Assembly: GCF_003114835.2 (NCBI RefSeq)
Contig: NZ_AP025028.1
Location: 1,454,001 to 1,518,000 of the forward strand
From: Leptospira kobayashii
GTDB taxonomy: Bacteria > Spirochaetota > Leptospiria > Leptospirales > Leptospiraceae
Direction: 5' to 3'
Length of the DNA stretch: 64,000 bases
In this document: positions 41,983 through 52,137 of the stretch, piece by piece
Numbering within the stretch: position 1 is the stretch's first letter
Layout of the letters: each line of letters opens with the position of its first letter
Translations under genes and position numbers: made by a program
Notes under the pieces: generated by a model
The model's input: the letters and a program-made list of their open reading frames with translations, nothing else
Told to the model about the DNA's origin: nothing
Database searches by the model: none

Positions 41983-44900
41983 GCCTTCGTCCGTTTCCGT
42001 TGCAGCATAGTTTTATCGAAGCTTCCGCGGGAAGCGGTAAAACTTATACGATCATGGAGATTGTTTCCGATCTGATCCAATTTCATCATATCCCGCTTTC
42101 AAAAATTCTAATCCTTACTTATACGGAAAAAGCGGCGGGGGAACTCAAAGAGAGACTGAGAAAAAAACTCGTCCAGGAAAAATTAACGAACGAACTTCGG
42201 GATTTGGATTCAACGACTATTTCCACAATCCACGGATTTTGCAATATGGTTTTGGGAGAATACCCGATTGAAACGGAAACTTTCGATCATTTCAAAATCA
42301 CGGATGTTAAGTCAAAGGCAAAACTTTTGTTATATGATCTTCAGCACAATCTTTGGAACGGCCTGATTGAAAAGGAAAAACTCGCCAAGTTGCTTTCCGA
42401 ATCCAATTTTTTCAAATCTGTGGATAAGATTCTTTTTTCAGTAGAAAAATTATTAAGCGGAAAATCTTACCCTTATAAAATGGAAGAATGGAATTCGGAA
42501 AATTTCAAACAGAATACCGCAATACTAATTGCGGAAAATCTTAAAGAAGAATTTAAAACAGGCGAGTGGATGAGTTATGATCAAATGGTTCTGAAACTAA
42601 GGGACTCTTTGCGAACGAATCCGCATTTGAAAGAAGCGCTCAGTGAAAGATACCAAGTCGGAATCATCGATGAGTTTCAGGATACGGATGCAGGTCAGTA
42701 TGAAATCTTTTCCTCTTTGTTTTTGGAAAAAGAAAATCAGGCATTGTATTTGATTGGAGATCCCAAACAGTCCATTTACGGATTTAGAGGAATTGATTTG
42801 GGCACTTATTTGGGGGCCAAACAAGAGTTAATTAAAAATGGAGCAAGATTGTTTCATTTGGAATACAATTTCCGATCCGTTCCCGAATTGATTTCGGCTT
42901 ATAATAAAATCATCGGTCATTTTTTTCCCATAGAGGAAATTGAAGAGAAGGTGGATTATATTCCTGTCCTTGTACCCGAAGAAACTTCTTTGAAGACAAA
43001 AAAATCTCCCGAGGATACTGAGGATTCGATTCATATTCTAAGACTTTCCGAAAATAAACTCAGTATCGGCGAAGCAAGGGATTTGTGGATCGACTGTATT
43101 GCAGCCGAAATCGATGGAATATTGAATTCCGGAAAAGCACTCTCTTATATTGAAAACGAAAAAAAGAAAATAATCGGACCGAAGGATATATCCGTCCTTG
43201 TGGACTCCAGAAGAAATGGGATCTTGGTCGGTCAAGCATTGAAGGAGAGGGGAATTCCATTCACTCTTTACAAACAACAGGGAATCTATCAATCGGAAGA
43301 GTCGATTCAGATTCAAAATATTTTGGAATGTTTGCTGGATCCGAATAAACCTTCCTCGTATCGAAAAATACTTTTAAGTGATATTTTTAAAATTCATCCG
43401 AAATATCTTGCTTCGTTCGACGAACACTCGATAGATTCTTATGAAAAAACAATGCTGAACCGATGGAAGGTGCTTGCAACGGAAAGAAAGTTCGCGGAAC
43501 TATTCCGTTCCATCGAAGAAGACAGTCGGATTTTACTCAACGAAGAAGAAACGGATATCATTTGGGAAAGAAAGAGAACCAATTATAGACAGATTTTCCG
43601 AAAATTACTTCAATTCCAAATCGCCAAACAAGTTGGGCTGGAGGAAGTTTTGAAAGAATTGGTTCGGCTCGGAGAGGAAAAGACAAACGAAGAAGAACTT
43701 CCGTTATATGAAAAAGAAACGGAAAAGGATGCAGTCCAGATCCTGACATTGCACGCATCCAAAGGTTTGGAGTGGCCGATCGTTTTTTTATTTCATCTGA
43801 AAGGTTATCTGAATTCGTATCATAATTCCAGCTATAGTTATTCGATCGCTGAAAATGGAAAAAGAATACACCAATTGGATCTTTGGAATGCGGATAATAA
43901 AACTTATCTCAGTCAACTGGTCAGAGAAGACAAACGACTGTTTTACGTTGGAATGACTAGGCCGAAATACAGATTGTATCTACCTTATTTTGAAACCTCT
44001 TCCAATTCCCCTTATAAAAATTTCGTTCACGCCGCACTGACACAAAGTATAGGGACGAAAGGGATCGGTTTTCGTGACTATATTCCTCGTCTGAAATTGG
44101 AGAAAAAATCCCAAAGATTTTTTCCCGAAGAAGATACAGGTAAGCCTCTTTATTTTCAGGGAGACAACCTTCGGAAAACGATAGAAATCAACAGTTACTC
44201 CTCTTTGCGTGCAAAAGAGGAGAAGGAAAAAGTTTTTCTATTCAATGACTCCGATTCGAAAAAAAAATCGGACGATGAGAAAAAAAATATAAATGAAATA
44301 GCAGATTTATTACCTTCATCAGCTAATACCGGTTCGTATTTACACTCTCTTTTGGAAACTTCCGATTTTTCCTGGTTTATGGTTCCCGATCCGTCCGATT
44401 TGTATAAGAACGAAAAACTAAGAAACAAAATCGACTATCATTTGGACCGGTTCGGGCTGATTTCCGATAAACCGGAGTATGAAAGAAGAACCATGGAAAT
44501 TATATGGAATTCTTTGAATGCGGAAATGGGAGCCGATCGTTTTCGATTGGCGGAATTGTCAAAGGAGGACAGGGTTGCCGAAATGGACTTTCATTTGTAT
44601 TTGGATCACCCTAAATACAAATCTCTTCCCCAAGGTCCCGGCAATTTTCTAAAGGGTTCGATTGATCTAGTATTTTCCTTTAAAGGGAAGTTTTATCTGG
44701 CGGATTATAAATCAAATTTACTTTCCGATTATTCTTCTTCTCATTTGGAAGATGTGATTTCAGATCCGGAGAGCAGATATGATTTACAAAGAGATATCTA
44801 CGCGCTGGTTTTAGCCGAGTATTTGAAACATATATACGGTGAAAACGACGCTTTATCCAAATTAGGCGGTGTGTATTATTTTTTTCTCAGAGGTATGAAA

Positions 44901-45008
44901 GTCGGAAAGCAGGATGGAATTTATTTCGATGGAGATTGGAACGAGGAAAGATTGATTAAAATTCAATCCGAAGTCCAAAGGCTGACCGGAGAGGAGAGCC
45001 TTTCATGA
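41979..45008 (+). CDS. recB: Exodeoxyribonuclease V subunit beta (RecB)
   Basis: RecB is the 3'-5' helicase and the nuclease of RecBCD. The 1009-residue protein has Walker A SFIEASAGSGKTYTIME, TYTEKAAGELKERLR, Walker B GIIDEFQDTDAGQYEIF, GDPKQSIYGFRGID, ILTLHASKGLEWPIVFLF and LFYVGMTRPKYRLYLPY. The C-terminal nuclease motif is FLKGSIDLVFSFKGKFYLADYKSNLL with the catalytic Asp and Lys. It is about 170 residues shorter than E. coli RecB. It joins recC through ATGA and recD through ATGA overlaps. Confidence 0.95.
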   Translation: MSLRPFPLQHSFIEASAGSGKTYTIMEIVSDLIQFHHIPLSKILILTYTEKAAGELKERLRKKLVQEKLTNELRDLDSTTISTIHGFCNMVLGEYPIETETFDHFKITDVKSKAKLLLYDLQHNLWNGLIEKEKLAKLLSESNFFKSVDKILFSVEKLLSGKSYPYKMEEWNSENFKQNTAILIAENLKEEFKTGEWMSYDQMVLKLRDSLRTNPHLKEALSERYQVGIIDEFQDTDAGQYEIFSSLFLEKENQALYLIGDPKQSIYGFRGIDLGTYLGAKQELIKNGARLFHLEYNFRSVPELISAYNKIIGHFFPIEEIEEKVDYIPVLVPEETSLKTKKSPEDTEDSIHILRLSENKLSIGEARDLWIDCIAAEIDGILNSGKALSYIENEKKKIIGPKDISVLVDSRRNGILVGQALKERGIPFTLYKQQGIYQSEESIQIQNILECLLDPNKPSSYRKILLSDIFKIHPKYLASFDEHSIDSYEKTMLNRWKVLATERKFAELFRSIEEDSRILLNEEETDIIWERKRTNYRQIFRKLLQFQIAKQVGLEEVLKELVRLGEEKTNEEELPLYEKETEKDAVQILTLHASKGLEWPIVFLFHLKGYLNSYHNSSYSYSIAENGKRIHQLDLWNADNKTYLSQLVREDKRLFYVGMTRPKYRLYLPYFETSSNSPYKNFVHAALTQSIGTKGIGFRDYIPRLKLEKKSQRFFPEEDTGKPLYFQGDNLRKTIEINSYSSLRAKEEKEKVFLFNDSDSKKKSDDEKKNINEIADLLPSSANTGSYLHSLLETSDFSWFMVPDPSDLYKNEKLRNKIDYHLDRFGLISDKPEYERRTMEIIWNSLNAEMGADRFRLAELSKEDRVAEMDFHLYLDHPKYKSLPQGPGNFLKGSIDLVFSFKGKFYLADYKSNLLSDYSSSHLEDVISDPESRYDLQRDIYALVLAEYLKHIYGENDALSKLGGVYYFFLRGMKVGKQDGIYFDGDWNEERLIKIQSEVQRLTGEESLS

Positions 45009-46831
45009 AAAATTTTGTGTCCAGGTTGAAAGAAGATTTGGAAAAATTGAAACATAACTCTAGTTATGTGGCAGAGAGGGAGCAATCTTTATTCGGGTCT
45101 ACTGAATTGGAAAACATTTTAACGGAACTATGGCTTTCGGAAGAAGAAGGAAACCTGTGCATTCCCATAAAAAAGGAGTGGGAAAGTCTTTTAAAATCCA
45201 AACCGGAAGGTTTGATCCTCGAAACGAAAGGAAAAGAAAAATTACTATATTTTGAGAAAACATTTAAAGCGAAGAAAGCTTTGGAAGAAAAATTAAAGGA
45301 GCGGTTGGCGTTTGTCTCCAAAACAAAGTTAGATGAAGATAGGATATCTGCCTTTTTGGAAAAATCCGAAGGAAAACCAGATGCGATTCATTTGAAAGAA
45401 GGCCAAAAGGATGCTATCTTTGCAACAATCAGAAACCCCTTCCAAATCATAAGCGGGGGACCGGGAACAGGCAAAACGACTGTCGTTGCCTATATACTTG
45501 CCATCTTAAAAGAATTGGGGATGCTACCGGAGGGGGATCGAATCGCTTTGGCTGCTCCGACAGGTAGGGCGGCACAAAGGCTAACCGAATCCATTCGTGA
45601 AAATCTAAATAAAATCAATTCGGCAAAAGATGATTTTTTGCGTGGGCAAACAATTCATAGCTTACTCGCTTACAAACACTACTTAGGCGGATTTTATTAT
45701 AACAAAGACCGTTATTTGCCGCACGACCTTATCATAGTCGATGAAGTGTCTATGGTGGATTTAAAATTGATGCGTTCTCTTTTGGAAGCGTTGCCTAATC
45801 CGAAACAAAAACCGATCCGACTTATTTTGATAGGGGATCCTAATCAATTGCCTTCCGTAGATAAGGGAGCGGTGCTCGGCGATTTTTTATCCGTATTGGA
45901 AGAGAAGGGAAAGTTCATTTCTAAACTAACGGAGAGTAATCGACAGAAGGTTGGAAAAAACGGGGAAACATCCAAAATTATCGAACTTGCCGATTTTATT
46001 TTGAAAAACGAAAGCGCGGATTTGAAAAAAAACGTTTCGATCGGAAATGATTTGAAGAAGACGAATGAGATAGGGGAATCCGTTTCCTATCCAAGCGAAG
46101 TAGTTTGGTTTCAATCTAAAAACGGTTCTTCCAATCAATCCAGGGATGAAATCCTTTTGCAAGTTTGGAAACAGTATTTATTTCCTCAGGTAAAAAGAAT
46201 TTCGGAATGGAAGATAAAAAATCATACCGAGATCAAAGAAAAATCCTTATATGATAAGTTTTCTCTTGAGTTGAAAAAGTTCCGGTGTTTGACTACATTC
46301 CGATCCGGTTATTGGGGAGTCGAAGGGATTCAGGAAAAACTTGCTTCGCTTGCTCAATTGGAATTAAGGTCGCAGACTAAAAATATTTCTGATTCTATTT
46401 ATAAAAAACACCTCGCAGAACGATTGTACTATTCCGGATTGCCTTTGCTTATAACCGAGAATGATCGGAATAGAAAACTATTCAATGGAGATATCGGACT
46501 CGTTATGAAACTGGGAGAAGAGCTGAGAGCGGTTTTTCCGATTGATAATGAACTGTATCATTTCGCATTGGACACTCTTCCCAAACATGAGGCGGCTTAC
46601 GTACTTACCGTTCATAAAAGTCAAGGTTCCGAATACGATACCGTTTTCTTTTATTTGCCGGACCGTTTGGATACGGATCCCAATGAAAAGGCGAACCGGC
46701 TTTTAAACCGACATATTCTTTATACGGGATTAACACGCGCTAAAGAACAAGTGATACTCGCAGGCAATACCGCCTCTTGGGATTTTGGAATAAAAAATAC
46801 TACAGAAAGGCTTACCGGGTTTCAGATATAG
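45005..46831 (+). CDS. recD: Exodeoxyribonuclease V subunit alpha (RecD)
   Basis: RecD is the 5'-3' helicase of RecBCD. The 608-residue product shows Walker A ISGGPGTGKTTVVAYI, AAPTGRAAQRLTESI, Walker B LIIVDEVSMVDLKLM, LIGDPNQLPSVDKGAVLGDF, and the late motifs LTVHKSQGSEYDTVFFYLP and HILYTGLTRAKEQVILAGN. These place it among bacterial RecD rather than RecD2, given the adjacent recB and recC. The gene closes the recCBD operon. Confidence 0.95.
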   Translation: MKNFVSRLKEDLEKLKHNSSYVAEREQSLFGSTELENILTELWLSEEEGNLCIPIKKEWESLLKSKPEGLILETKGKEKLLYFEKTFKAKKALEEKLKERLAFVSKTKLDEDRISAFLEKSEGKPDAIHLKEGQKDAIFATIRNPFQIISGGPGTGKTTVVAYILAILKELGMLPEGDRIALAAPTGRAAQRLTESIRENLNKINSAKDDFLRGQTIHSLLAYKHYLGGFYYNKDRYLPHDLIIVDEVSMVDLKLMRSLLEALPNPKQKPIRLILIGDPNQLPSVDKGAVLGDFLSVLEEKGKFISKLTESNRQKVGKNGETSKIIELADFILKNESADLKKNVSIGNDLKKTNEIGESVSYPSEVVWFQSKNGSSNQSRDEILLQVWKQYLFPQVKRISEWKIKNHTEIKEKSLYDKFSLELKKFRCLTTFRSGYWGVEGIQEKLASLAQLELRSQTKNISDSIYKKHLAERLYYSGLPLLITENDRNRKLFNGDIGLVMKLGEELRAVFPIDNELYHFALDTLPKHEAAYVLTVHKSQGSEYDTVFFYLPDRLDTDPNEKANRLLNRHILYTGLTRAKEQVILAGNTASWDFGIKNTTERLTGFQI

Positions 46832-46959
46832 ATTTTTATTTGATAAGGAATTCATTGTCTTTTTTCAACGGAACGTCGGTTTTATTGCATAAGAATTTCG
46901 CAAATCGGTTTTTCCATAAAAAAAATCCGTAAAAATCATCGCTTCATTTTTAATAAAAG

Positions 46960-46989
46960 TTGGCATTTCTTTCTTACGATTTCTAAACT
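46960..46989 (+). promoter_or_regulatory. Weak sigma-70-like promoter before the macroglobulin gene
   Basis: TTGGCA at 46960-46965 is followed after 18 bases by TAAACT at 46984-46989 in an AT-rich stretch, 28 bases before ATG 47017. The match to consensus is modest (about four of six in each box). Confidence 0.3.
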
Positions 46990-47016
46990 TTGTCTAATCC
47001 GATTTCAGGAAAGACA

Positions 47017-50000
47017 ATGTTTCAAAGAAGAATTCTTATAATTTTATTATTACCCCTATTTGTTTCCTTTTGCGGGATAGGAAAATTCACTTCCAACGCC
47101 TGGAGAAAAATCAGTCGCACACTTTTTCCGAAAGATTGCAGGGTGGAAGTTACGCTCGATACTACCGATTTGAAATACATTGATGATCTTTGGAATTATC
47201 ATTTTCAGGTTTCCGAAAAAACGGAAATCAAGGAATTCGTTTCGGCGGTTCGATTTATACCGGAAGCAAAATACTATCAGGAGTTAACCGATGAATACTC
47301 CTGGAGTTCTGAAAAATTTTCTTTGGACAATTGGGGTTTGTTATCAAACCGGGAATATGAGGTTCGGGTCTCCAAATTTTTCAGCGAGAACGATTGTATT
47401 TATTCCAAAGAACAAAGTTTTAAAATTCCGGCTCTTCCCAGAAAACCCGGTTTTTATTTGAATCGTGAAAATATTTTCGAATCGGATTTAAATAAAATAC
47501 TTCCTATCTCGGTTTCCAATATCAAAGAATTTAAAATACGTTATGCGGAGATTGACCCTCAGGTTTTGGTACAAGCCGTATCTCATTTGGGGAACCGTTA
47601 TTATGAATTTGAAAACGGAATCGGATGGAAAAATAAAACTTGGATTCCCGGCCAGAAGATAAATGCAAATTCCGATCAGGGAATGGATTTGGATTCTTAC
47701 TTCGGAAAACCAAAACAAAAGTCCTGGCTTGCTTTGGAAATCGGAGCCAATATCATCGGCTCGGAAAACAAGGAGACTTTCAAAAAAGAAAAGATTTTTC
47801 TGCAATCTACGAATTTGGGAATCACTGCCAAAACCGATAGGGAAAAAGTTTATGTATGGGCCCATACTTTAAGCAAAGCTTCACCCGTTGATAAAGTAAG
47901 CGTAAAGCTCTATGAAAAAGGGAACGCGAAAGGTAGTTGTGAAACGGACGCGGAAGGTTATTGCGCATTATCCTATTCGGGAGAAAAATTAGACACGAAC
48001 AAATCCGTTTTGATCGCAGAACAAAGTGATGGTGATAAAGCATTCCTTTATTTGGGAGAAACAAAGTCCGATTATTACAGTTATTATTCCGATCATTCTA
48101 CATATCAGGGAAAGCTATTCTTTGACCGCAAACTTTACCGGCCAGGAGATCGGGTGGAGTTTAAAGCATTCCTCGGAGAAAAAAAGAAAGGTAGTTTCTT
48201 ACCTTATTCGGGAAAGTCTGCGACCATCCTGATTAGAGATTCGAAAGGAAAAGAGTTATTGTCTCAATCCGTGATTACTTCTTCCCAAGGAGGAGCAAAT
48301 GGAAGTTATACGATATCTTCCGATTCTCCTCTGGGACATTATTCCGTAAGTGTTCTTGTCGGTGGTGAAAGTTATGCCATCGCAAGCGATAGCTTTCAAG
48401 TGGAAGAGTTCCGTCCCGTGAATTTTATGGTGAATGTAAACTTGAAAAATTCCATTGCGAAGAATGAATCTATCAAAGGGGACGTGGAAGGGAAATATTT
48501 ATTCGGTGCGCCGATGGCAAATGCCAAAATGAAATTTTCACTTCTTAAAAAGAACCGTTATATTCATTTTCCCGAATATTCCGAATATGATTTCGGAGAA
48601 AGATGGTATTACAACGATTATTCGGATGACTACTCCGAGGATTCTTCCGGCTATATTACCGGTGAAGAATCGAGCCTGGATGAGAAAGGGAAATATCAAT
48701 TGGATATTCCGGTAAAGGATCTTGCGACTCAATTTTCTACGGAAGGAGAGGATATTGAAATTGTAAAGCCTTACAATCTTGCAGTAGAAGCTTCCGTTTT
48801 TGATGTAGATGGAAAGTCCGTTACTAAAACGGAATCCGTTCAATATTTTCCTTCCGATTTTTTGGTGGGAGTCAAATGTTCCGATCGATATCAGGGGATG
48901 GAGAAAAATTTCAAGTTTGAATTTGTGACTCTTTCCAATGACGGAAAACCTTTATCGGGAAAGGATATCAAGGCATATATAATTTATAATGATTGGACTT
49001 CCGTTCTTTCCCAAGGGATCGGAAAGTATCTGTTCCGCTCCAATCAGTTGAAAAAGAAGATTGTGGATACGAAAAAACTGACCACAACTTCCGGCAAAGT
49101 AGCGTTCGATTACAAAGTAAAAGATTCAGGCAGTTATACTCTGATCGTCACAAACAAAGACGGTGCCTATTCCAGGATGGATTTTTATGCTTATGAAAAA
49201 GAATCCCATTATACTTGGGATTTCAGAGGGGATGATTCGATCGAACTCAAGTCCGACAAACAGGAGTATGCGATCGGAGACAAAGCTAAAATTCTGATAA
49301 AGTCTCCTTTTGCAAATGCACGGGCAGTTGTAACCGTAGAAAGAGATCAGTTGTATTTTACTAAAACATATCAAATGAAAGGAAATAGCCTTCCTTTGGA
49401 GATTCCCATTTCCTCCGAATATTTGCCCAACGTAGAAGTGAAAGTGATGTTGATTACGGGAAGGCAGAGTCTTCCGGACGATGCTTCGGAAGAAGATAAA
49501 AAAGAATTCAACGAACAAGATTTAGGTGCTCCCAAGTCCAAAACGGGATCTATTGTTTTAAAGGTGGATACTTCGGGCAAAATTTCTCCTTTGGTTGTCA
49601 AAACGGACAGAGAAGAATATGGACCAAGGGACAAAGTTACCATTTCCATCAAAACCGCACCTTATTCTGAGTTAGCGATTTCAGTAGCGGATAGAGGAGT
49701 CTTGGATTTGGTTGGTTATAGGTTTATCAATCCCGTTTCCGCCTTCTATCGATTATGGAGAAACATCGTAGAAACTTTCGAGCTCAGGGGAATGATCATC
49801 AAACATTATGCTTATCAGAATAAAGGCGATAGTCCCGGAGGTGATTACGGAAACGAAGGAGGTGGTGGGTTCGGATTTGATTCTGAAAGCGGAATCAGAA
49901 AGGATTTTCGATACACCGCTTACTGGAACCCTACTGTAACGACAGACTCCGACGGCGAAGCCGAAGTCAGTTTTGCATTGCCTGACAATCTGACTACGTT

Positions 50001-52134
50001 CAGAGTGATGGTTGCATCATCAAATAACGGATCTTATGCTGTAGAAAACAAAGAGTTCCGGGTTAAAAAAAGTCTGGTTTTGCAAAAGACCGCATCCCGC
50101 TTTCTAAGATTGGGGGATGAATTGGAGGTAGGAGTTTCCATCACCAATAACACTAAGAAGAACGGTAAATTTAAGATTTTGATTTCTTCCGAATTTTTGG
50201 TGTCACCGGCTAAGGAAGAAATTTTGGATTTGGCTGCGGGGCAGACCAAGGAATATAACAAAAAATTCAAACTGACCCAGGAACAATATCTGAAGATGAG
50301 ATCGAAAAACACTTCGGAAAATCTTTCAGCGACTTACGAAGTACATGCGGAACCTCAATCTTATTCCGATTTTTCCGATCTGAAAAAGACGGATATTTCG
50401 GATTCTTTGAAGGTAGTTATCCCAATCAAGGAATTGGAACCGGTTACGATTGCACGGACTTCGGGATATACCGATTCCACATCCAAGTATTCCATAAAGT
50501 TTCCGAATCAGGAATCCATACTTGCTAACAGAGGTTATTTGAAAGTCAATTTATCCGCTACCGCACTTACCGGAATTCGGAACGCATTCGATTTTTACGC
50601 ATCAAATCCTTATTTTTGTATGGAACAAAGAACTTCCGCTTATCTACTTTCGGTGAGTGCAGGAGAGTTACTTAAGGAATTCAAATACTCTCCTCCTTCC
50701 CATGAATCTTATGATTTTAATAATATCGAAAAATTGTTTTTGGACGAGATGTCCGAGTTTCAATTTTCCGATGGAAGCTTCGGACTTTGGAAGGAAAAAT
50801 ACGGAAGATCGGGGTACCCGTTTCTGACGGCTTATGTAGTTCAAACTATGCAAATCGGGAAGGAGAAAGGTTACAGGTACAATCCCAAAGCATATTCGGA
50901 AGCGATTCGTTATTTGGAAAATTATTTAAAGAACCCTACGGAAAGCAAGGATGAGTCGTGGCAGACTTTGAGTTTGATTTATTCCGTACTTTCCAAAGAT
51001 AAAAAGGACGTAGCAGGACTTCAAAAATCCTTATTCGACAATTTTTCGGAACTCAATCCGAAGTCTCAGGCGATTTTTCTTTTAGCATATGCGGAATCAA
51101 AAAATTTAACAAATGTTAGCTCGGACTCGGAATTGAAAAAACGATATGACCAGTTCTTGAAAAACTTCGTTTGGGAAAAAGATTCCATCAAAATCATCTC
51201 GGACCAATCGGGTAAATACTGGTACTCGTATTATTCGAAAGCATCCGTTTTTGCCGGATTACTCCGGCTTATGGTTCGATTGGATTCTCAGAATAAAAAG
51301 ATCCCCGAACTGGTTCAAAACATTCTTTTGGAAAAAACTTTGAGCTATTGGGATGAAAGTCACGGTTCGGGAAATCTTGCTCTCGCACTGAGAGAGTATA
51401 GAAATACTTATGAAGTAGGGCAATCCGATACTTCCGCGTCGGTGTTTTTCGGAGAAAGAAATCTAATCGATCAATCTTTTTCGGGAAGTGCTTCTTCCAT
51501 TCTTCAGGAAGAATATTCATTGGATCGTCTTTTTGAAAAAAAACCTCCGTCCTCTACAGAGTTATCTTTTCAAAGAACCAGTAGCGAAGGTAGATTGTAC
51601 TACTCGTCCAGCTTCAATTATATTCCCGCAAAAGATGAAAGAAAAGCAGTCTCAAACGGAATCAATGTTGAGAAAAAAATCTATCGTGTGGAAGGGCGTG
51701 ATTCGAACGGAGATCCGATCCTAAAAGATTCCAACTCTCTTCTCCAAAGAGGAGGAACTTATATGGTTAAAATCATTGTAGAGTCCGAAGAGAACAGACC
51801 TTTCCTTATGGTAGTGGATCCGATCCCAAGCAATTCGGAGATAGTAAACACTTCTTTTTTGACCGAAGGGAAATCCAACGAAGAAGGTTATGAAGAATCG
51901 AATGAAGATGGAAACGAAGAAGATTATCATATCTCTTACGGAGGATACCAGGAGTTTAGAGATGATAAGGTTTTATTTTCCAGAGATTATCTGAGTAAAG
52001 GAAAAACGGAATTCCATTATTTCTTAAGACCACTTGTCAAAGGATTGGCGCTCAGTCCGGCTGCAAAAGCTTTTTTGATGTATCATCCTAATATTTATGC
52101 GAACACTGCGACAACCAAAATCAAAGTGGAATAG
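47017..52134 (+). CDS. Alpha-2-macroglobulin-family lipoprotein with thioester
   Basis: Bacterial alpha-2-macroglobulins (YfhM type) are protease traps anchored in the periplasm. The 1705-residue product from ATG 47017 (AGGAAAG site) starts MFQRRILIILLLPLFVSFCG with lipobox Cys19. MG-like beta domains follow, with FFDRKLYRPGDRVEFKAFLG and the conserved YTAYWNPTVTTDSDGEAEVSFALPDNLTTFRVMV. The thioester motif CMEQ is intact at Cys1201-Gln1204. The C-terminal receptor-like domain carries GGTYMVKIIVESEENRPFLMVVDPIPS. The pbpC gene follows after three bases, the pairing known from E. coli, where the two are proposed to guard and mend the cell wall. Confidence 0.92.
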   Translation: MFQRRILIILLLPLFVSFCGIGKFTSNAWRKISRTLFPKDCRVEVTLDTTDLKYIDDLWNYHFQVSEKTEIKEFVSAVRFIPEAKYYQELTDEYSWSSEKFSLDNWGLLSNREYEVRVSKFFSENDCIYSKEQSFKIPALPRKPGFYLNRENIFESDLNKILPISVSNIKEFKIRYAEIDPQVLVQAVSHLGNRYYEFENGIGWKNKTWIPGQKINANSDQGMDLDSYFGKPKQKSWLALEIGANIIGSENKETFKKEKIFLQSTNLGITAKTDREKVYVWAHTLSKASPVDKVSVKLYEKGNAKGSCETDAEGYCALSYSGEKLDTNKSVLIAEQSDGDKAFLYLGETKSDYYSYYSDHSTYQGKLFFDRKLYRPGDRVEFKAFLGEKKKGSFLPYSGKSATILIRDSKGKELLSQSVITSSQGGANGSYTISSDSPLGHYSVSVLVGGESYAIASDSFQVEEFRPVNFMVNVNLKNSIAKNESIKGDVEGKYLFGAPMANAKMKFSLLKKNRYIHFPEYSEYDFGERWYYNDYSDDYSEDSSGYITGEESSLDEKGKYQLDIPVKDLATQFSTEGEDIEIVKPYNLAVEASVFDVDGKSVTKTESVQYFPSDFLVGVKCSDRYQGMEKNFKFEFVTLSNDGKPLSGKDIKAYIIYNDWTSVLSQGIGKYLFRSNQLKKKIVDTKKLTTTSGKVAFDYKVKDSGSYTLIVTNKDGAYSRMDFYAYEKESHYTWDFRGDDSIELKSDKQEYAIGDKAKILIKSPFANARAVVTVERDQLYFTKTYQMKGNSLPLEIPISSEYLPNVEVKVMLITGRQSLPDDASEEDKKEFNEQDLGAPKSKTGSIVLKVDTSGKISPLVVKTDREEYGPRDKVTISIKTAPYSELAISVADRGVLDLVGYRFINPVSAFYRLWRNIVETFELRGMIIKHYAYQNKGDSPGGDYGNEGGGGFGFDSESGIRKDFRYTAYWNPTVTTDSDGEAEVSFALPDNLTTFRVMVASSNNGSYAVENKEFRVKKSLVLQKTASRFLRLGDELEVGVSITNNTKKNGKFKILISSEFLVSPAKEEILDLAAGQTKEYNKKFKLTQEQYLKMRSKNTSENLSATYEVHAEPQSYSDFSDLKKTDISDSLKVVIPIKELEPVTIARTSGYTDSTSKYSIKFPNQESILANRGYLKVNLSATALTGIRNAFDFYASNPYFCMEQRTSAYLLSVSAGELLKEFKYSPPSHESYDFNNIEKLFLDEMSEFQFSDGSFGLWKEKYGRSGYPFLTAYVVQTMQIGKEKGYRYNPKAYSEAIRYLENYLKNPTESKDESWQTLSLIYSVLSKDKKDVAGLQKSLFDNFSELNPKSQAIFLLAYAESKNLTNVSSDSELKKRYDQFLKNFVWEKDSIKIISDQSGKYWYSYYSKASVFAGLLRLMVRLDSQNKKIPELVQNILLEKTLSYWDESHGSGNLALALREYRNTYEVGQSDTSASVFFGERNLIDQSFSGSASSILQEEYSLDRLFEKKPPSSTELSFQRTSSEGRLYYSSSFNYIPAKDERKAVSNGINVEKKIYRVEGRDSNGDPILKDSNSLLQRGGTYMVKIIVESEENRPFLMVVDPIPSNSEIVNTSFLTEGKSNEEGYEESNEDGNEEDYHISYGGYQEFRDDKVLFSRDYLSKGKTEFHYFLRPLVKGLALSPAAKAFLMYHPNIYANTATTKIKVE

Positions 52135-52137
52135 CGG

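Noticed and set aside
46955..46980. Possible sigma-54 site at TTGGCATTTC
   Set aside because: The GG-N10-GC rule fails; the second element is missing.
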